From an uncultured bacterium (GTDB lineage: Bacteria > Pseudomonadota > Gammaproteobacteria > Burkholderiales > Burkholderiaceae_E), in assembly GCA_903907905.1 (NCBI GenBank), contig CAIVPX010000127.1, positions 1-64,000 of the forward strand: DNA of 64,000 bases, read 5' to 3'. Below the pieces are notes generated by a model. That model saw only the letters and a list, made by a program, of their open reading frames with translations. It did no database searches and was not told where the DNA came from. How positions within the stretch are numbered: position 1 is the stretch's first letter; each line of letters starts with the position of its first letter. Shown here in pieces: positions 28,628-37,240 of the stretch. The position numbers and the translations under genes are program-made.

Positions 28628-29878
28628 TCAGCGCGGAGGGTCTGGCCGGATCCATAGGGCGAGCACGCCAGTGATGCCGAGCAACAGGGCTGCGCTGGCC
28701 AGCGCCCACTCGGCCGATCCCCCCATATCCCGCATCCAGCCGGCAAGCGGTGGCGCAATCAGGGTCCCCACGCTGGCCATGATCGAAAACATCGCGAACG
28801 CCCCCGGGCGACCGGCCGGCGAGACCGAGCGCGACAGCAAGGCGCCCAGCGGGCCGGGCGGAAGCGCGATCATCGCACCGGCGACCGCGAGCGCCAGCAC
28901 GGGCGAGCTCATTGCCGAGGTGGCCAGGATGGACGCCACCGCGATGAAAGCGCCTGCCACCACCACCGCTCGCGGTCGGCCGCTTCGGTCGGCAACCAGG
29001 CCGCCAAAGGGCGTCACCAGCACCATGGTGAGTGCGGCAATCGAGGTGAAGACAGCCGCCTCACCGACCGCCTCGCCCCGCTCCGCGAGCAATACCGGTA
29101 CGAAGGCCACATAGGACGAGGAGCCGCCGTTGTAGGCGAGATAGGCCAGCCCGATGAGCAGAACGACCGTCCACTCTCGACGAGTGAAGTTAAAGAGCGG
29201 GGCCGATCGCAGCGGGCCGGGCGGGGACGAGGCATGGCTCCAGCCCCGCCTGAGGATAAAGAAGGCCGGCGCGGCCGCAGCCAGCGCCAGCGCGACACGC
29301 CAACCCAGCGCCTGTGCGAGCGGCCCCAGTATCATCAGAGAGACAAGCAACCCGACAGGCCAACTGGCCAGAATGGTCCCCACGGCCACCGAACTCCGCG
29401 GCCCGGCAAAGCGGTCCGCGACCATGCGTGTGACCACCATCTGCACGATGACGCCGCCGCAACCGGCCACCAGACGCCCCAGCATGGCGAGCCCGAAGCC
29501 ACCGGCCAGCGCGGTGAGCAGACTGCCCGCTGTCATGGCCATCAGGGCTGCAGTGAGCACCCGCGTATCGCCGAAACGCCGGGCCCAAGAGGCTCCCGGA
29601 ATCGCCAGCAGGATGGCCGGCGCCGTGTAAAGCCCGACGAGCGCCCCCAACTCGGCACCCGAAAGGTGAAGCTCTTCTTCGAGCAGCGAGGCCACGGCAG
29701 CAATCGAGCCGAACTGAAGACCCGCGCAGGCCCGAAGCGCGAGCAACCCTGTCAGCGAGAACCAGCCCCCCGTAGTGGCCTCGACCGGCGTGCCCGCGCT
29801 CACCGCATCGGCCTCACGGGCAATAGCCGAGCCAGGATTGCCGCCTGCGCGATCACGATCTCGAACACGCTCACTCAC
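28628..29878 (-). CDS. MFS transporter
   Basis: The protein is a 12-segment major facilitator of 416 aa. It has the loop motif VADRSGRPRAVVVAG in the second half and ASWARRFGDTRVL in the first. Start GTG 29878 overlaps the stop of the oxygenase beta gene (GTGA), so the gene is coupled to the Rieske oxygenase. A role in aromatic acid uptake is inferred from position only. Confidence 0.87.
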   Translation of the reverse strand: MSERVRDRDRAGGNPGSAIAREADAVSAGTPVEATTGGWFSLTGLLALRACAGLQFGSIAAVASLLEEELHLSGAELGALVGLYTAPAILLAIPGASWARRFGDTRVLTAALMAMTAGSLLTALAGGFGLAMLGRLVAGCGGVIVQMVVTRMVADRFAGPRSSVAVGTILASWPVGLLVSLMILGPLAQALGWRVALALAAAAPAFFILRRGWSHASSPPGPLRSAPLFNFTRREWTVVLLIGLAYLAYNGGSSSYVAFVPVLLAERGEAVGEAAVFTSIAALTMVLVTPFGGLVADRSGRPRAVVVAGAFIAVASILATSAMSSPVLALAVAGAMIALPPGPLGALLSRSVSPAGRPGAFAMFSIMASVGTLIAPPLAGWMRDMGGSAEWALASAALLLGITGVLALWIRPDPPR

Positions 29879-30396
29879 ACCGGATAGATGATCGAGTTGG
29901 CAACCATCTCCGAGTCGAAGATTGCCCAACGCGACGCAAACTTGAGCCTGCCCGCTTCGCGCACGAGTTCGTCAAGGTATCGACCCACGTTGAACACCTC
30001 CGGCAATTCACCGTGCCGGACCCGAAACACCACGTAGGGCGTTTCCGCCGTCAGCCGCAGAGACCCCTCGGCCTGCTCGATCGAGATGACCCGAACGGGA
30101 CCCAGAACATGCCGCTGATGATAGGGCTGGTGAAAGAGCGTGTGCTCAATCCCGTAAACCCGATCATGCAACATGCCCCGGCTCTCAAGCGCCATCGTGC
30201 AAAGCGGCAAGCCCTGTTCGAAGTTTTCGCGCGGCTGCAGCCGGTACTCGCACTGCGCCGCGAACAGCTCCACCCAATCGGCGTAGCGAGCGCCATCGAG
30301 ACAGGCTGCGTAATCGGCATTGAGCGCCGACAACTCAGCGAGCAACGCGGGCTCGACGCTGAGGGAACGCGGGCGATTGAAACACTGGGCGTCCAT
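29875..30396 (-). CDS. aromatic-ring-hydroxylating dioxygenase beta subunit
   Basis: This is the small subunit of an alpha3beta3 Rieske oxygenase, with a scytalone-dehydratase-like fold. The 173-aa protein has NADYAACLDGARYADWVELF, LESRGMLHDRVYGIEHTLF and FASRWAIFDSEMVANSIIYPV, quoted only in part here (WAIFDSEMVANSIIYP). Its length fits the family (about 155-180 aa). Its start is immediately after the alpha stop codon, and its stop overlaps the MFS start. Confidence 0.9.
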   Translation of the reverse strand: MDAQCFNRPRSLSVEPALLAELSALNADYAACLDGARYADWVELFAAQCEYRLQPRENFEQGLPLCTMALESRGMLHDRVYGIEHTLFHQPYHQRHVLGPVRVISIEQAEGSLRLTAETPYVVFRVRHGELPEVFNVGRYLDELVREAGRLKFASRWAIFDSEMVANSIIYPV

Positions 30397-31683
30397 TCAG
30401 ACCTCCATCACGCGACGCCAGTAGGCATACATGCCCCGGATCAGCGTCTCGGTCACCATGTGGTCGGTCTCGCCCACTCCACGCCCACCCAACTCGCTGA
30501 TGGTGCGATGCTGGGGATGCTGACGAAAGCCTTGCTGCGACATCTCGATGACCTCACCGTCATCAGCCGACACGAATCCTGCCGGGCCAAACAGATTGGC
30601 CTGACGCAACCGGCGGCGCGTCATCTCGGGCGAGTCATCGGTAAAACCGAAATGCGTCCAGACGAAATCGAAGGCATCGGGGCCCCGGGGAACCAGGTGC
30701 CGGGTCGACAGCGAGTTGACCTGCTGCTGAATGATCACTGACGGAAACAGCGTGAGCATGGTCACGCTCGGGCCCTCCCACCAGGGTTCGGGCACCACAT
30801 CGAGCAGCGCAGGGTCGTGCAGGGTCATCCCCTCTCGAAAGGAACTGACGCCCTCTGTCACCGTGGCCTTACCGCCGTCATTGCGGGTCGAGACCATCAC
30901 CGCGTGACGCCCGTGCTGGTCCATCACCATCTTCGATGACTGATCAGCCCGCCAGAGTCCGAAGGTGACAAACCAGGTGTGGAGCAGCCCCGGGTGGTAG
31001 GGATCTTTGATGTTTTCCTGCATGAGTTTCCAGTTGCCTGGAATACGCTGCCTCGAGTAACCCAGCAACGTGAGCTCGCGGCCATTGAAGATACGCTCGA
31101 ACCAGGGCATGACCCTGGGACCGAGGTAATCGGCAAAGTCCTCCACCTGGTGGTCGAAGCTCGCAAAGACCACGCCGTTGTGACGGGCCACCCGAAGCCG
31201 GGTCAGGCCGTGGTCCTCCAGCCGGAAGTCGGCCGGCATACCGCCATCGACCCGCGTCACCCCGTCCTCGGTGCGCCGCACACCACGCCGGAAGGGCAAG
31301 CCCACCAGTCGACCTGTCAGATCGTAGTTCCACTGGTGGTACGGGCAGACGAACTCGCGCACATTGCCGTGGGGCTTCTGGCAGAAGCGCACACCGCGGT
31401 GGGCGCAGTGGTTCTCGACGACGTTGATGGCCCCCCCGGCATCGCGCACCATGATCACCGAGCGCTCGCCCACGTAAGTCGTGCGGTAATCGCCGGGCTT
31501 CGGGATCTCGCACTCGAGTCCCACATAGCACCAGTGGCCCGAATAAAACAGCCGATCGAGTTCGCGCCGATAAAGCGCCGGGTCGGTGTAGGTCGAGTAG
31601 GGCACCCGGCTCGACTGACCGTCCGCCCAGCCCGTGGAGGCAACGGGTGAGCTCGGCATGACCCCGTTACTGGGTGTGGGCAT
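30397..31683 (-). CDS. Rieske oxygenase alpha subunit (terephthalate/salicylate/anthranilate type)
   Basis: This is the catalytic subunit of a ring-hydroxylating dioxygenase. The 428-aa product has the Rieske 2Fe-2S sites NHCAHRG and CPYHQWNYDL, then the mononuclear iron motif DPYHPGLLH. By recall the pattern (GDYRTTYVGERSVIMVRDA, GGMPADFRLEDHG, NLFGPAGFVSADDGEV) resembles terephthalate 1,2-dioxygenase TphA2, but salicylate and anthranilate oxygenases are also near. Start ATG 31683 has AAGGA 9 nt upstream. No reductase or ferredoxin gene and no cis-diol dehydrogenase lie in the operon. Pairing with ligABCIJK suggests the substrate is turned into protocatechuate. Confidence 0.9.
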   Translation of the reverse strand: MPTPSNGVMPSSPVASTGWADGQSSRVPYSTYTDPALYRRELDRLFYSGHWCYVGLECEIPKPGDYRTTYVGERSVIMVRDAGGAINVVENHCAHRGVRFCQKPHGNVREFVCPYHQWNYDLTGRLVGLPFRRGVRRTEDGVTRVDGGMPADFRLEDHGLTRLRVARHNGVVFASFDHQVEDFADYLGPRVMPWFERIFNGRELTLLGYSRQRIPGNWKLMQENIKDPYHPGLLHTWFVTFGLWRADQSSKMVMDQHGRHAVMVSTRNDGGKATVTEGVSSFREGMTLHDPALLDVVPEPWWEGPSVTMLTLFPSVIIQQQVNSLSTRHLVPRGPDAFDFVWTHFGFTDDSPEMTRRRLRQANLFGPAGFVSADDGEVIEMSQQGFRQHPQHRTISELGGRGVGETDHMVTETLIRGMYAYWRRVMEV

Positions 31684-31772
31684 TGGGACAAATCCTTGAT
31701 CTGGGTCGGGCGCTTGAGTTCGTGAACCCCTGCTCAAGCAGGCTTGAGGTCTTGCGCCGGTAGAATGGTGCC

Positions 31773-32369
31773 ATGGTTCGGAAACGATTCACCATCGCGA
31801 TAACAGGCGCCTCGGGTGCAGTGTACGGTTTGCGCCTGCTCGAAATGCTGCGCGATCTGCCCGATGCAGAGACCCATCTGGCCGTGTCGCCGGCGGGATG
31901 GCTCACTATCGAGCAGGAAACCGGTCACTCCCGCACTCAGGTTGAGTCACTCGCCGACGTGGTCCATGGCGTGCGCGAAGTCGGCGCCTGCATCGCCTCG
32001 GGCTCCTACGGCATCGACGGCATGGTCGTTGCCCCCTGCTCGATGAAGACGCTTGCGGCAATCGCCCAGGGCTATGGCGACAATCTCATCACGCGCGCAG
32101 CCGACGTCATGCTCAAGGAGCGGCGCCGCCTCGTGCTGATGGTTCGCGAAACACCGCTCAATCTCGCGCATCTTCGCAACATGACCGCAGTCACCGAAAT
32201 GGGCGGCGTCATCTTCCCGCCCGTTCCCGCGTTTTATCTTCGACCGGACAGCCTCAGCGACCTGGTCGACCATACCTGCGCCCGGGTGCTCGATCTGCTC
32301 GGCGTGGAAAACCGGCTCGCGCCCCGATGGACGGGACTCAAGAGCCAACACAGGGGAGATGCGCCATGA
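31773..32369 (+). CDS. ubiX: flavin prenyltransferase UbiX
   Basis: UbiX prenylates FMN to make the prFMN cofactor of UbiD-type decarboxylases. The 198-aa protein shows ITGASGAVYGLRLLEML, the conserved ASGSYGIDGMVVAPCSMKTLA, quoted only in part here (GMVVAPCSMKTLAAIA), then RETPLNLAHLRNM. It is divergent from the Rieske alpha gene, so it could serve ubiquinone synthesis or an aromatic decarboxylation. It overlaps the stress protein gene by 4 nt. Confidence 0.95.
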   Translation: MVRKRFTIAITGASGAVYGLRLLEMLRDLPDAETHLAVSPAGWLTIEQETGHSRTQVESLADVVHGVREVGACIASGSYGIDGMVVAPCSMKTLAAIAQGYGDNLITRAADVMLKERRRLVLMVRETPLNLAHLRNMTAVTEMGGVIFPPVPAFYLRPDSLSDLVDHTCARVLDLLGVENRLAPRWTGLKSQHRGDAP

Positions 32370-32791
32370 AATTACTGGTCGCCTGCGACGGATCCAAAAC
32401 CGCCCTTCGCGCCGTCAAGTACGCCGCCAAGCTGCTCGAGAGTCTTTCAAAAGGCGGCAAGATCACGCTCATCAGCGTTCACGATGATGTGGCGCTGAGC
32501 CACGCCATGCGCTTCGTCGGCAAGGCAGCCGTCGACGATTACCTGCGCGAGCTCAGCGAAAAGGACCTATCGGCCGCGCGCAAGCTTCTCGACAAGTCGA
32601 ACGTGAAGCACGACATGATCGTCTCGCACGGGCACATCGCCGCCGAAATCGCCAAAGCCGCCTCGCATGGCAAATTCGATCTCATCGTCATGGGCTCCAA
32701 GGGGCGCAGCGCCCTCAAGGACATCCTCATCGGGTCGGTGGCCATGCGCGTGAACGAGCTGGCCAGCGTGCCGACCCTGCTAGTCAAATAG
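32366..32791 (+). CDS. universal stress protein (UspA family)
   Basis: This is an ATP-binding-type universal stress protein of 141 aa. It has LLVACDGSKTALRAVKYAA at the start and the loop VMGSKGRSALKDILIGSVAM near the end, which carries the nucleotide-binding glycines. ATG 32366 overlaps the ubiX stop (ATGA); the track start at 32327 is inside ubiX. The function is stress tolerance in general. Confidence 0.92.
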   Translation: MKLLVACDGSKTALRAVKYAAKLLESLSKGGKITLISVHDDVALSHAMRFVGKAAVDDYLRELSEKDLSAARKLLDKSNVKHDMIVSHGHIAAEIAKAASHGKFDLIVMGSKGRSALKDILIGSVAMRVNELASVPTLLVK

Positions 32792-32806
32792 GCGGGACGC
32801 CCCCGC
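32792..32806. terminator. short GC hairpin between convergent usp and pdxH
   Basis: GCGGG and CCCGC pair around a 5-nt loop in the 36-nt convergent gap. The stem is short and no T-run follows. Confidence 0.25.
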
Positions 32807-32827
32807 GAAACGGCCTGCGGCGCAAGC

Positions 32828-33472
32828 TCAGGGCGACAGTCGCTGGCGCAGCCAGAGCCCGTCAGGCTGGTGCTTGTAGCAGATCCGATCGTGCAGGCGG
32901 GAGCGCCTGCCTTGCCAGAACTCCCAGTAATCGGGCACCAGCCGATAACCTCCCCAGTGAGGCGGACGAGGCGGGTTGAGTCCGTACTTCACCCCCATTT
33001 CGGCGGTACGCTTGACCAGATCGAGCCGCGAGTCGAGTACCTCGCTTTGCGCCGACGCCCAGGCCCCGATTCGCGACGCCAGAGGGCGCGAGGCGTAGTA
33101 GGCATCGGCCTCGGCCGGGTCTGAAAATTCGACCCGCCCCTCGATGCGCACCACCCGCTCAAGCTCGACCCAGTGAAACTGCAGGGCCGCGAAGCCGTTG
33201 GCCGCGAGCTGGCGCCCCTTGCGGCTCTGGTAGTTGGTGTACCAGACGAGCCCGCGCTCATCGAAACCCTTGATGAGGACCACCCGGGTCGAGGGCCGGC
33301 CATCGTGACCGACCGTGGCCAGCGTCATGGCATTGGGTTCGGGTACTTTGGCCGACAGCGCATCGTTCAGCCAGACCCGGAATTGCTCAAGCGGCACCCG
33401 TGCCGCCATCGACTCGTCCAGTTCGCTGCGCTCGTGCTCCTTGCGCAGATCGGCCAGGGGAGGGGTACTCAC
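32828..33472 (-). CDS. pdxH: pyridoxamine 5'-phosphate oxidase
   Basis: PdxH oxidises PNP or PMP to PLP with FMN. The 214-aa protein has [20 protein letters not shown] for FMN binding, [19 protein letters not shown] and the C-terminal [18 protein letters not shown] signature with RLSP at the end. The start is GTG. The 503-aa helicase gene ends 12 nt upstream on the same strand. Confidence 0.96.
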   Translation of the reverse strand: MSTPPLADLRKEHERSELDESMAARVPLEQFRVWLNDALSAKVPEPNAMTLATVGHDGRPSTRVVLIKGFDERGLVWYTNYQSRKGRQLAANGFAALQFHWVELERVVRIEGRVEFSDPAEADAYYASRPLASRIGAWASAQSEVLDSRLDLVKRTAEMGVKYGLNPPRPPHWGGYRLVPDYWEFWQGRRSRLHDRICYKHQPDGLWLRQRLSP

Positions 33473-33484
33473 GGCAATACGCCT

Positions 33485-34996
33485 CTATCGCGAAAAGGAG
33501 GAACGCCCGGGTGAGCGGGTGTGGCCAAACCCCTGCCCGCGCGGCGCGGACGGCGCAACCGCTGCCGGTCTGGGTGCCGACTGAGGCGGTGAGGCAGGCT
33601 GGGCACGCGCCGCCGGCGGTGACGGGTTGCGGCCCGGGCCGGGGGAGGCGCCTGCACGACCCGAATTCGACGAACCCGAGCGACCACCACCCGGCTGCCC
33701 GCGCGCGGGCCCCGAACGCCCCGGTCTGGGGCCGCCACCCTCGCGGCGTCCACCCCCCATGGGGATCGGCTCGGGCCTAACGCTGAGGTCGGGCTCGAAC
33801 CCGGGGATGGACTCACGCGGCAATTGCCGCCCGATCAGTTTTTCGATGCCGCGCAGGAAGGCATGCTCATCGACGCACACCAGCGAGACGGCCTGGCCCG
33901 ATGCACCGGCACGACCCGTTCGACCAATCCGGTGAACATAATCTTCGGCCACATTGGGTAGCTCGAAGTTGACCACGTGCGGCAGTTCATCGATGTCGAT
34001 CCCGCGTGCCGCGATATCGGTTGCCACCAGCACCTGCAGGCTGCCATCCTTGAACTCGGCCAGCGCCCGCGTCCGCGCGTTCTGGCTCTTGTTGCCATGG
34101 ATGGCCATGGCGGTAATTCCAGCCTTCTCCAGATATTCGGCCAGGCGGTTCGCGCCGTGTTTGGTCCGGGTGAACACCAGTACCTGAAACCAGGCCCGCT
34201 CACTGATCAGCTTGGCCAGAAGCTCGCGCTTGGCATCGCGGTCGACCAGGATCACCGTTTGATCGACCGCCTCGGCGGGCGCGTTGCGCCGGGCGACCTC
34301 GATACTCGCCGGGCGATCAAGTAGACCGTTGGCGAGGGTTCGGATTTCATCGGAGAAGGTGGCGGAAAAGAGCAGGTTTTGCCGCTTTTTCGGTAACAGC
34401 GCCAACACTCGACGAATATCGTGGATGAAGCCCATGTCGAGCATGCGATCCGCTTCATCGAGCACCAGGATTTCGACCTGCGACAGATCGACCGTGCGCT
34501 GCGACACGTGATCGAGCAGGCGGCCGGGTGTGGCCACCAGAATGTCGACGCGGTTTCGAAGCTGATTGATCTGGGGGTTGATGTTGACCCCGCCGAACAT
34601 CACCATCGAATTGAGGCGCAGGTGCTTGCCGTATTGGCGCACGCTTTCCTCAACCTGCGCGGCGAGCTCGCGCGTGGGGGTCAGGATGAGCGCGCGAATG
34701 GGCGCGCGCGACGCGCCCGGACGAACGGCCGACCGGCCGGCATCGGCCCCTCGCGGGGCTGCCTGCCCCTGAACAACAGCGCCGGCCGAGGCTGCGGCGG
34801 TATCAATGAGACGCTGCAAAATGGGCAGCACGAAGCCAGCCGTTTTCCCGGTGCCGGTCTGGGCGGCCGCCAGCAGATCGCCGCCACTGAGCACAGCGGG
34901 AATCGCCTGCAACTGGATAGGGGTGGGTTGGGTATAGCCGAGCTCGGACACGGCTCGTGCGATGGGCTCGGAGAGACCCAGGGAAGAAAATGACAT
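33485..34996 (-). CDS. rhlE: DEAD-box RNA helicase RhlE
   Basis: This is an ATP-dependent RNA helicase for ribosome or RNA maintenance. The 503-aa protein has a Q-motif, [16 protein letters not shown] (motif I), [21 protein letters not shown] (DEAD), FSATFS and [11 protein letters not shown] long Gly/Pro/Arg-rich tail (about residues 395-503) fits RhlE-type RNA-binding extensions. ATG 34996 (MSFSSLGL) is used; the track's 35134 ATG overlaps the promoter. The predicted 5' leader is about 130 nt, which fits post-transcriptional control. Confidence 0.93.
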   Translation of the reverse strand: MSFSSLGLSEPIARAVSELGYTQPTPIQLQAIPAVLSGGDLLAAAQTGTGKTAGFVLPILQRLIDTAAASAGAVVQGQAAPRGADAGRSAVRPGASRAPIRALILTPTRELAAQVEESVRQYGKHLRLNSMVMFGGVNINPQINQLRNRVDILVATPGRLLDHVSQRTVDLSQVEILVLDEADRMLDMGFIHDIRRVLALLPKKRQNLLFSATFSDEIRTLANGLLDRPASIEVARRNAPAEAVDQTVILVDRDAKRELLAKLISERAWFQVLVFTRTKHGANRLAEYLEKAGITAMAIHGNKSQNARTRALAEFKDGSLQVLVATDIAARGIDIDELPHVVNFELPNVAEDYVHRIGRTGRAGASGQAVSLVCVDEHAFLRGIEKLIGRQLPRESIPGFEPDLSVRPEPIPMGGGRREGGGPRPGRSGPARGQPGGGRSGSSNSGRAGASPGPGRNPSPPAARAQPASPPQSAPRPAAVAPSAPRGQGFGHTRSPGRSSFSR

Positions 34997-35132
34997 GAGG
35001 GACCCGGAAGATGGGCTGCGTCGACCTGCCGCATGGCTTTGAACCACGGCACCAGTCGGGAAGACGGAGAGGATTGATTGAGAGTCGAGACCGACAGCGG
35101 CGAGGAGACTGGTTTCAATGCCGCGTCGCAGC

Positions 35133-35163
35133 ATTATAGGGGGGGCACGGCGGGTCGCCGTGC
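35133..35163 (-). promoter_or_regulatory. rhlE promoter with palindromic operator
   Basis: On the minus strand a perfect TATAAT (35138-35133) is preceded by a perfect inverted repeat, GCACGGCG-N3-CGCCGTGC (35145-35163). The repeat covers the -35/spacer region. The overlap suggests repression or a factor-dependent promoter. No regulator gene is next to it. Confidence 0.5.
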
Positions 35164-35221
35164 GTGACCCGATGAACGCTCGGGTTCAGTTGCAAACGCG
35201 CCACAGATCGGCGCATCAACC

Positions 35222-35719
35222 CTAGAACGGCGGCTTGATGACCTTGGCGCAGGTGCCGCGAATGAGGCTGATGTTGCGTCCGTCCTGAATGCTGATGGTC
35301 TGAGTGAAGGCGCCGCTGCTGCGGTCGATGACGAACTCTTCGCGGTTGATGGTGACGCCGAAGCGCTGAAACATGGCGGGGCGACTCACGATCAGCTTGC
35401 TGCCCGACACCGTGAGCGCGCCCGCCCGCCCCTCGGAGATGGAAAGCCTTCCCTGGTACCAGCCGGACGCTTTATCGAAGTCGATTTGAACCAAGGACAT
35501 GCGCGAGGGCTCGTTGGCGTTGATGCCGAGCGCGAGTTGGCCGTCGAGGTCGAGTTGCAGTTCACAGATCAGATCCATGACCCCGGTACGACGTGCCAGG
35601 CCGGTATCCTGCGGGATGTCGGGCAATGCGCTGCTGTCGTCCAGGATCAGGTAACCCAAACCGATGACTCCAGCCATCATGAGCGCACCGGCCACGATTC
35701 CGACGATCAATTGTTTCAT
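35222..35719 (-). CDS. hypothetical membrane-anchored protein
   Basis: I do not recognise this 165-aa protein. It has an N-terminal membrane anchor or uncleaved signal (LIVGIVAGALMMAGVIGLGYLI, residues 3-24 or so). A beta-rich extracytoplasmic part follows, with two Cys (DLICELQLD and IRGTCAKVI) that could pair. The start is ATG 35719 (MKQLIVG); the track start at 35731 is a TTG. It is divergent from the carbonic-anhydrase-like gene, with 134 nt between them. Confidence 0.75.
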   Translation of the reverse strand: MKQLIVGIVAGALMMAGVIGLGYLILDDSSALPDIPQDTGLARRTGVMDLICELQLDLDGQLALGINANEPSRMSLVQIDFDKASGWYQGRLSISEGRAGALTVSGSKLIVSRPAMFQRFGVTINREEFVIDRSSGAFTQTISIQDGRNISLIRGTCAKVIKPPF

Positions 35720-35853
35720 GATTGGATTCAAGCTGAGTCAAACGGTGTCGATCATACTAGCAGCCCCGCGGGCTCGCCGCTTGCGACGAATACCACGCCC
35801 GACCGAGCATTTCTCCCAACACCCGTGTCTTTGCCCGAACCGGTGACCCAAGC

Positions 35854-36675
35854 ATGAAAGCGATATTGCGTCTGGCTCTCATCGTCTCGACCGCGATCCT
35901 GATCGCGGTGCTCGCCACGCTCACCTTCGTCAAGTGGCGTCAGGCCTCGGAACTGGGCCATGGGCTCGACAAAGCGGTCACGCAGATCAAGGGTCTACGT
36001 GGCGAGATCCGATCGCTCAAGGAGGAGATCGATACTCTGGAAGAGAAGCTGCGCGAAGCCGCGGCCAGTCTCGCCGCGCAATCCGCCCGCACCGACGCCC
36101 CCCCCTCCAAGAAGGCGTGTTCAGCGGGTGCTGCGCCAAGGTCGATCGACTCGGCTGATGCGAGCCGCTATCCGCTTGAACTGCGCTACAAGCCAGGCGT
36201 ACTGAAGCTGATCAACGACGGCCAGTCACTGACACTGGCCGCTGCCGCAGGCAGTTCGCTCAAGCTTGGGCCCGAGATCTTCGAGCTGATCAGCGTTCAT
36301 TTCCTGCGACCCGAAGGCGGGCAGGTTGACGGCAAGCCAGTCGCCCTGGTCGCCCATCTGACGCACCGCACCGCTGGCGGCCAAACCGTCGTGGTGTCCG
36401 TCCCGATCCGGGAATCGGCCTTTCAGCACCGGACGATCTGGCAGATCTGGAATCACATTCCAGCCAAGGGCGCGCCCGAGGCCACCATCTCCAATGTGTC
36501 GATCGATCCCATGAATTTGCTACCCGACAACTTGAGCTACCAGGTCTACGAGGGCGCGCTGACCATTCCGCCCTGCGCGGAAAAAGCCCGCTTCTACCAG
36601 CTCAGAAACCCGATCGGCATCAGCAAGGATCAGCTGGAGAAGTTCCTGGCGCGGGTGAAAGCGCCGGCAGTCTGA
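35854..36675 (+). CDS. membrane-anchored alpha-carbonic-anhydrase-like protein with degenerate zinc site
   Basis: The 273-aa protein has an N-terminal transmembrane anchor (about residues 5-26), a coiled-coil-like stretch (about 40-75, rich in Lys/Glu/Leu) and then a truncated alpha-CA fold. Matching landmarks are PLELRYKPGVLKLINDGQSL, HFLRPEGGQVDGKPVAL, AHLTHRTAGGQTVVVSV and LSYQVYEGALTIPPCAEKA. The zinc motif HxH reads HFL, so one ligand is Leu. The SEH segment is EGG and the Glu before the third His is Val. One His of HxH and the later His remain. The N-terminal CA segment is missing. Catalysis is doubtful; it may be a binding or structural CA-related protein. Confidence 0.7.
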   Translation: MKAILRLALIVSTAILIAVLATLTFVKWRQASELGHGLDKAVTQIKGLRGEIRSLKEEIDTLEEKLREAAASLAAQSARTDAPPSKKACSAGAAPRSIDSADASRYPLELRYKPGVLKLINDGQSLTLAAAAGSSLKLGPEIFELISVHFLRPEGGQVDGKPVALVAHLTHRTAGGQTVVVSVPIRESAFQHRTIWQIWNHIPAKGAPEATISNVSIDPMNLLPDNLSYQVYEGALTIPPCAEKARFYQLRNPIGISKDQLEKFLARVKAPAV

Positions 36676-36732
36676 GCGGCCTCAGCCCCGGCCCTCGCCA
36701 CGGAGCGGCTTGGCTGCGGGCAAGCCCTGCAG

Positions 36733-37215
36733 TCACCCACCAGGCTTGCCGCTCTGGATCTGCCCCGGGCAGTGCAACTGGTAGGCCAGCGTGAAGAGTC
36801 CACCGACCGGAATCCGCCGCCAGTAGCCCATCTCGCTGACATCGAATAGTTTTTTCCCGCTCAGCATCGCGCCCGCGTAACTGGTCATGCGACCGATGCG
36901 GTGCATCTTGTTCTCGCAGTCGTACTCGTTGAGGTACCGACGCGACAGCACGCCCTCGGGATCGGCAGACTTCAAGTCCTGCATTTCGATGACCCGCCTG
37001 ATCGCGCCCTCCCGTTGCAGGGTGGACCGGTCCATGTAAAGGGTGAGCGCAGGTGTCTCGCCCACCTTGTCCCAAGCGGGCTCGGCGGCTCGCGTCTGAA
37101 CCGCGGCGAACGAGCCCAGCAGTACAACGCAGGCCCCGATGATCCACCGCCTAGAAATAAGCCCCCGCCACAGGGCAAGGGGAAATGATCGAATCAGGGA
37201 GGGATCTGTACGCAT
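36733..37215 (-). CDS. surface-adhesin E-like secreted protein
   Basis: The protein has a long N-terminus with a signal-like segment (WIIGACVVLLGSFAAVQTRA) and a small exported domain of about 115 aa. The pattern WDKVGETPALTLYMDRSTL, IRRVIEMQDL, NEYDCENKMHR and the late QLHCPG recalls the adhesin-E/surface-adhesin family, in which two Cys pair. The start is ATG 37215 with AAGG upstream (10 nt); the track start is far too early. It is encoded 25 nt after the FemAB-like gene. The adhesive function is not shown. Confidence 0.68.
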   Translation of the reverse strand: MRTDPSLIRSFPLALWRGLISRRWIIGACVVLLGSFAAVQTRAAEPAWDKVGETPALTLYMDRSTLQREGAIRRVIEMQDLKSADPEGVLSRRYLNEYDCENKMHRIGRMTSYAGAMLSGKKLFDVSEMGYWRRIPVGGLFTLAYQLHCPGQIQSGKPGG

Positions 37216-37240
37216 CGGATCGTCGCCTTGCCGTCGCGGC

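Noticed and set aside
31741-31772. ubiX promoter with -10 TAGAAT
   Set aside because: A TAGAAT is present but no -35 at a sensible spacing was found.
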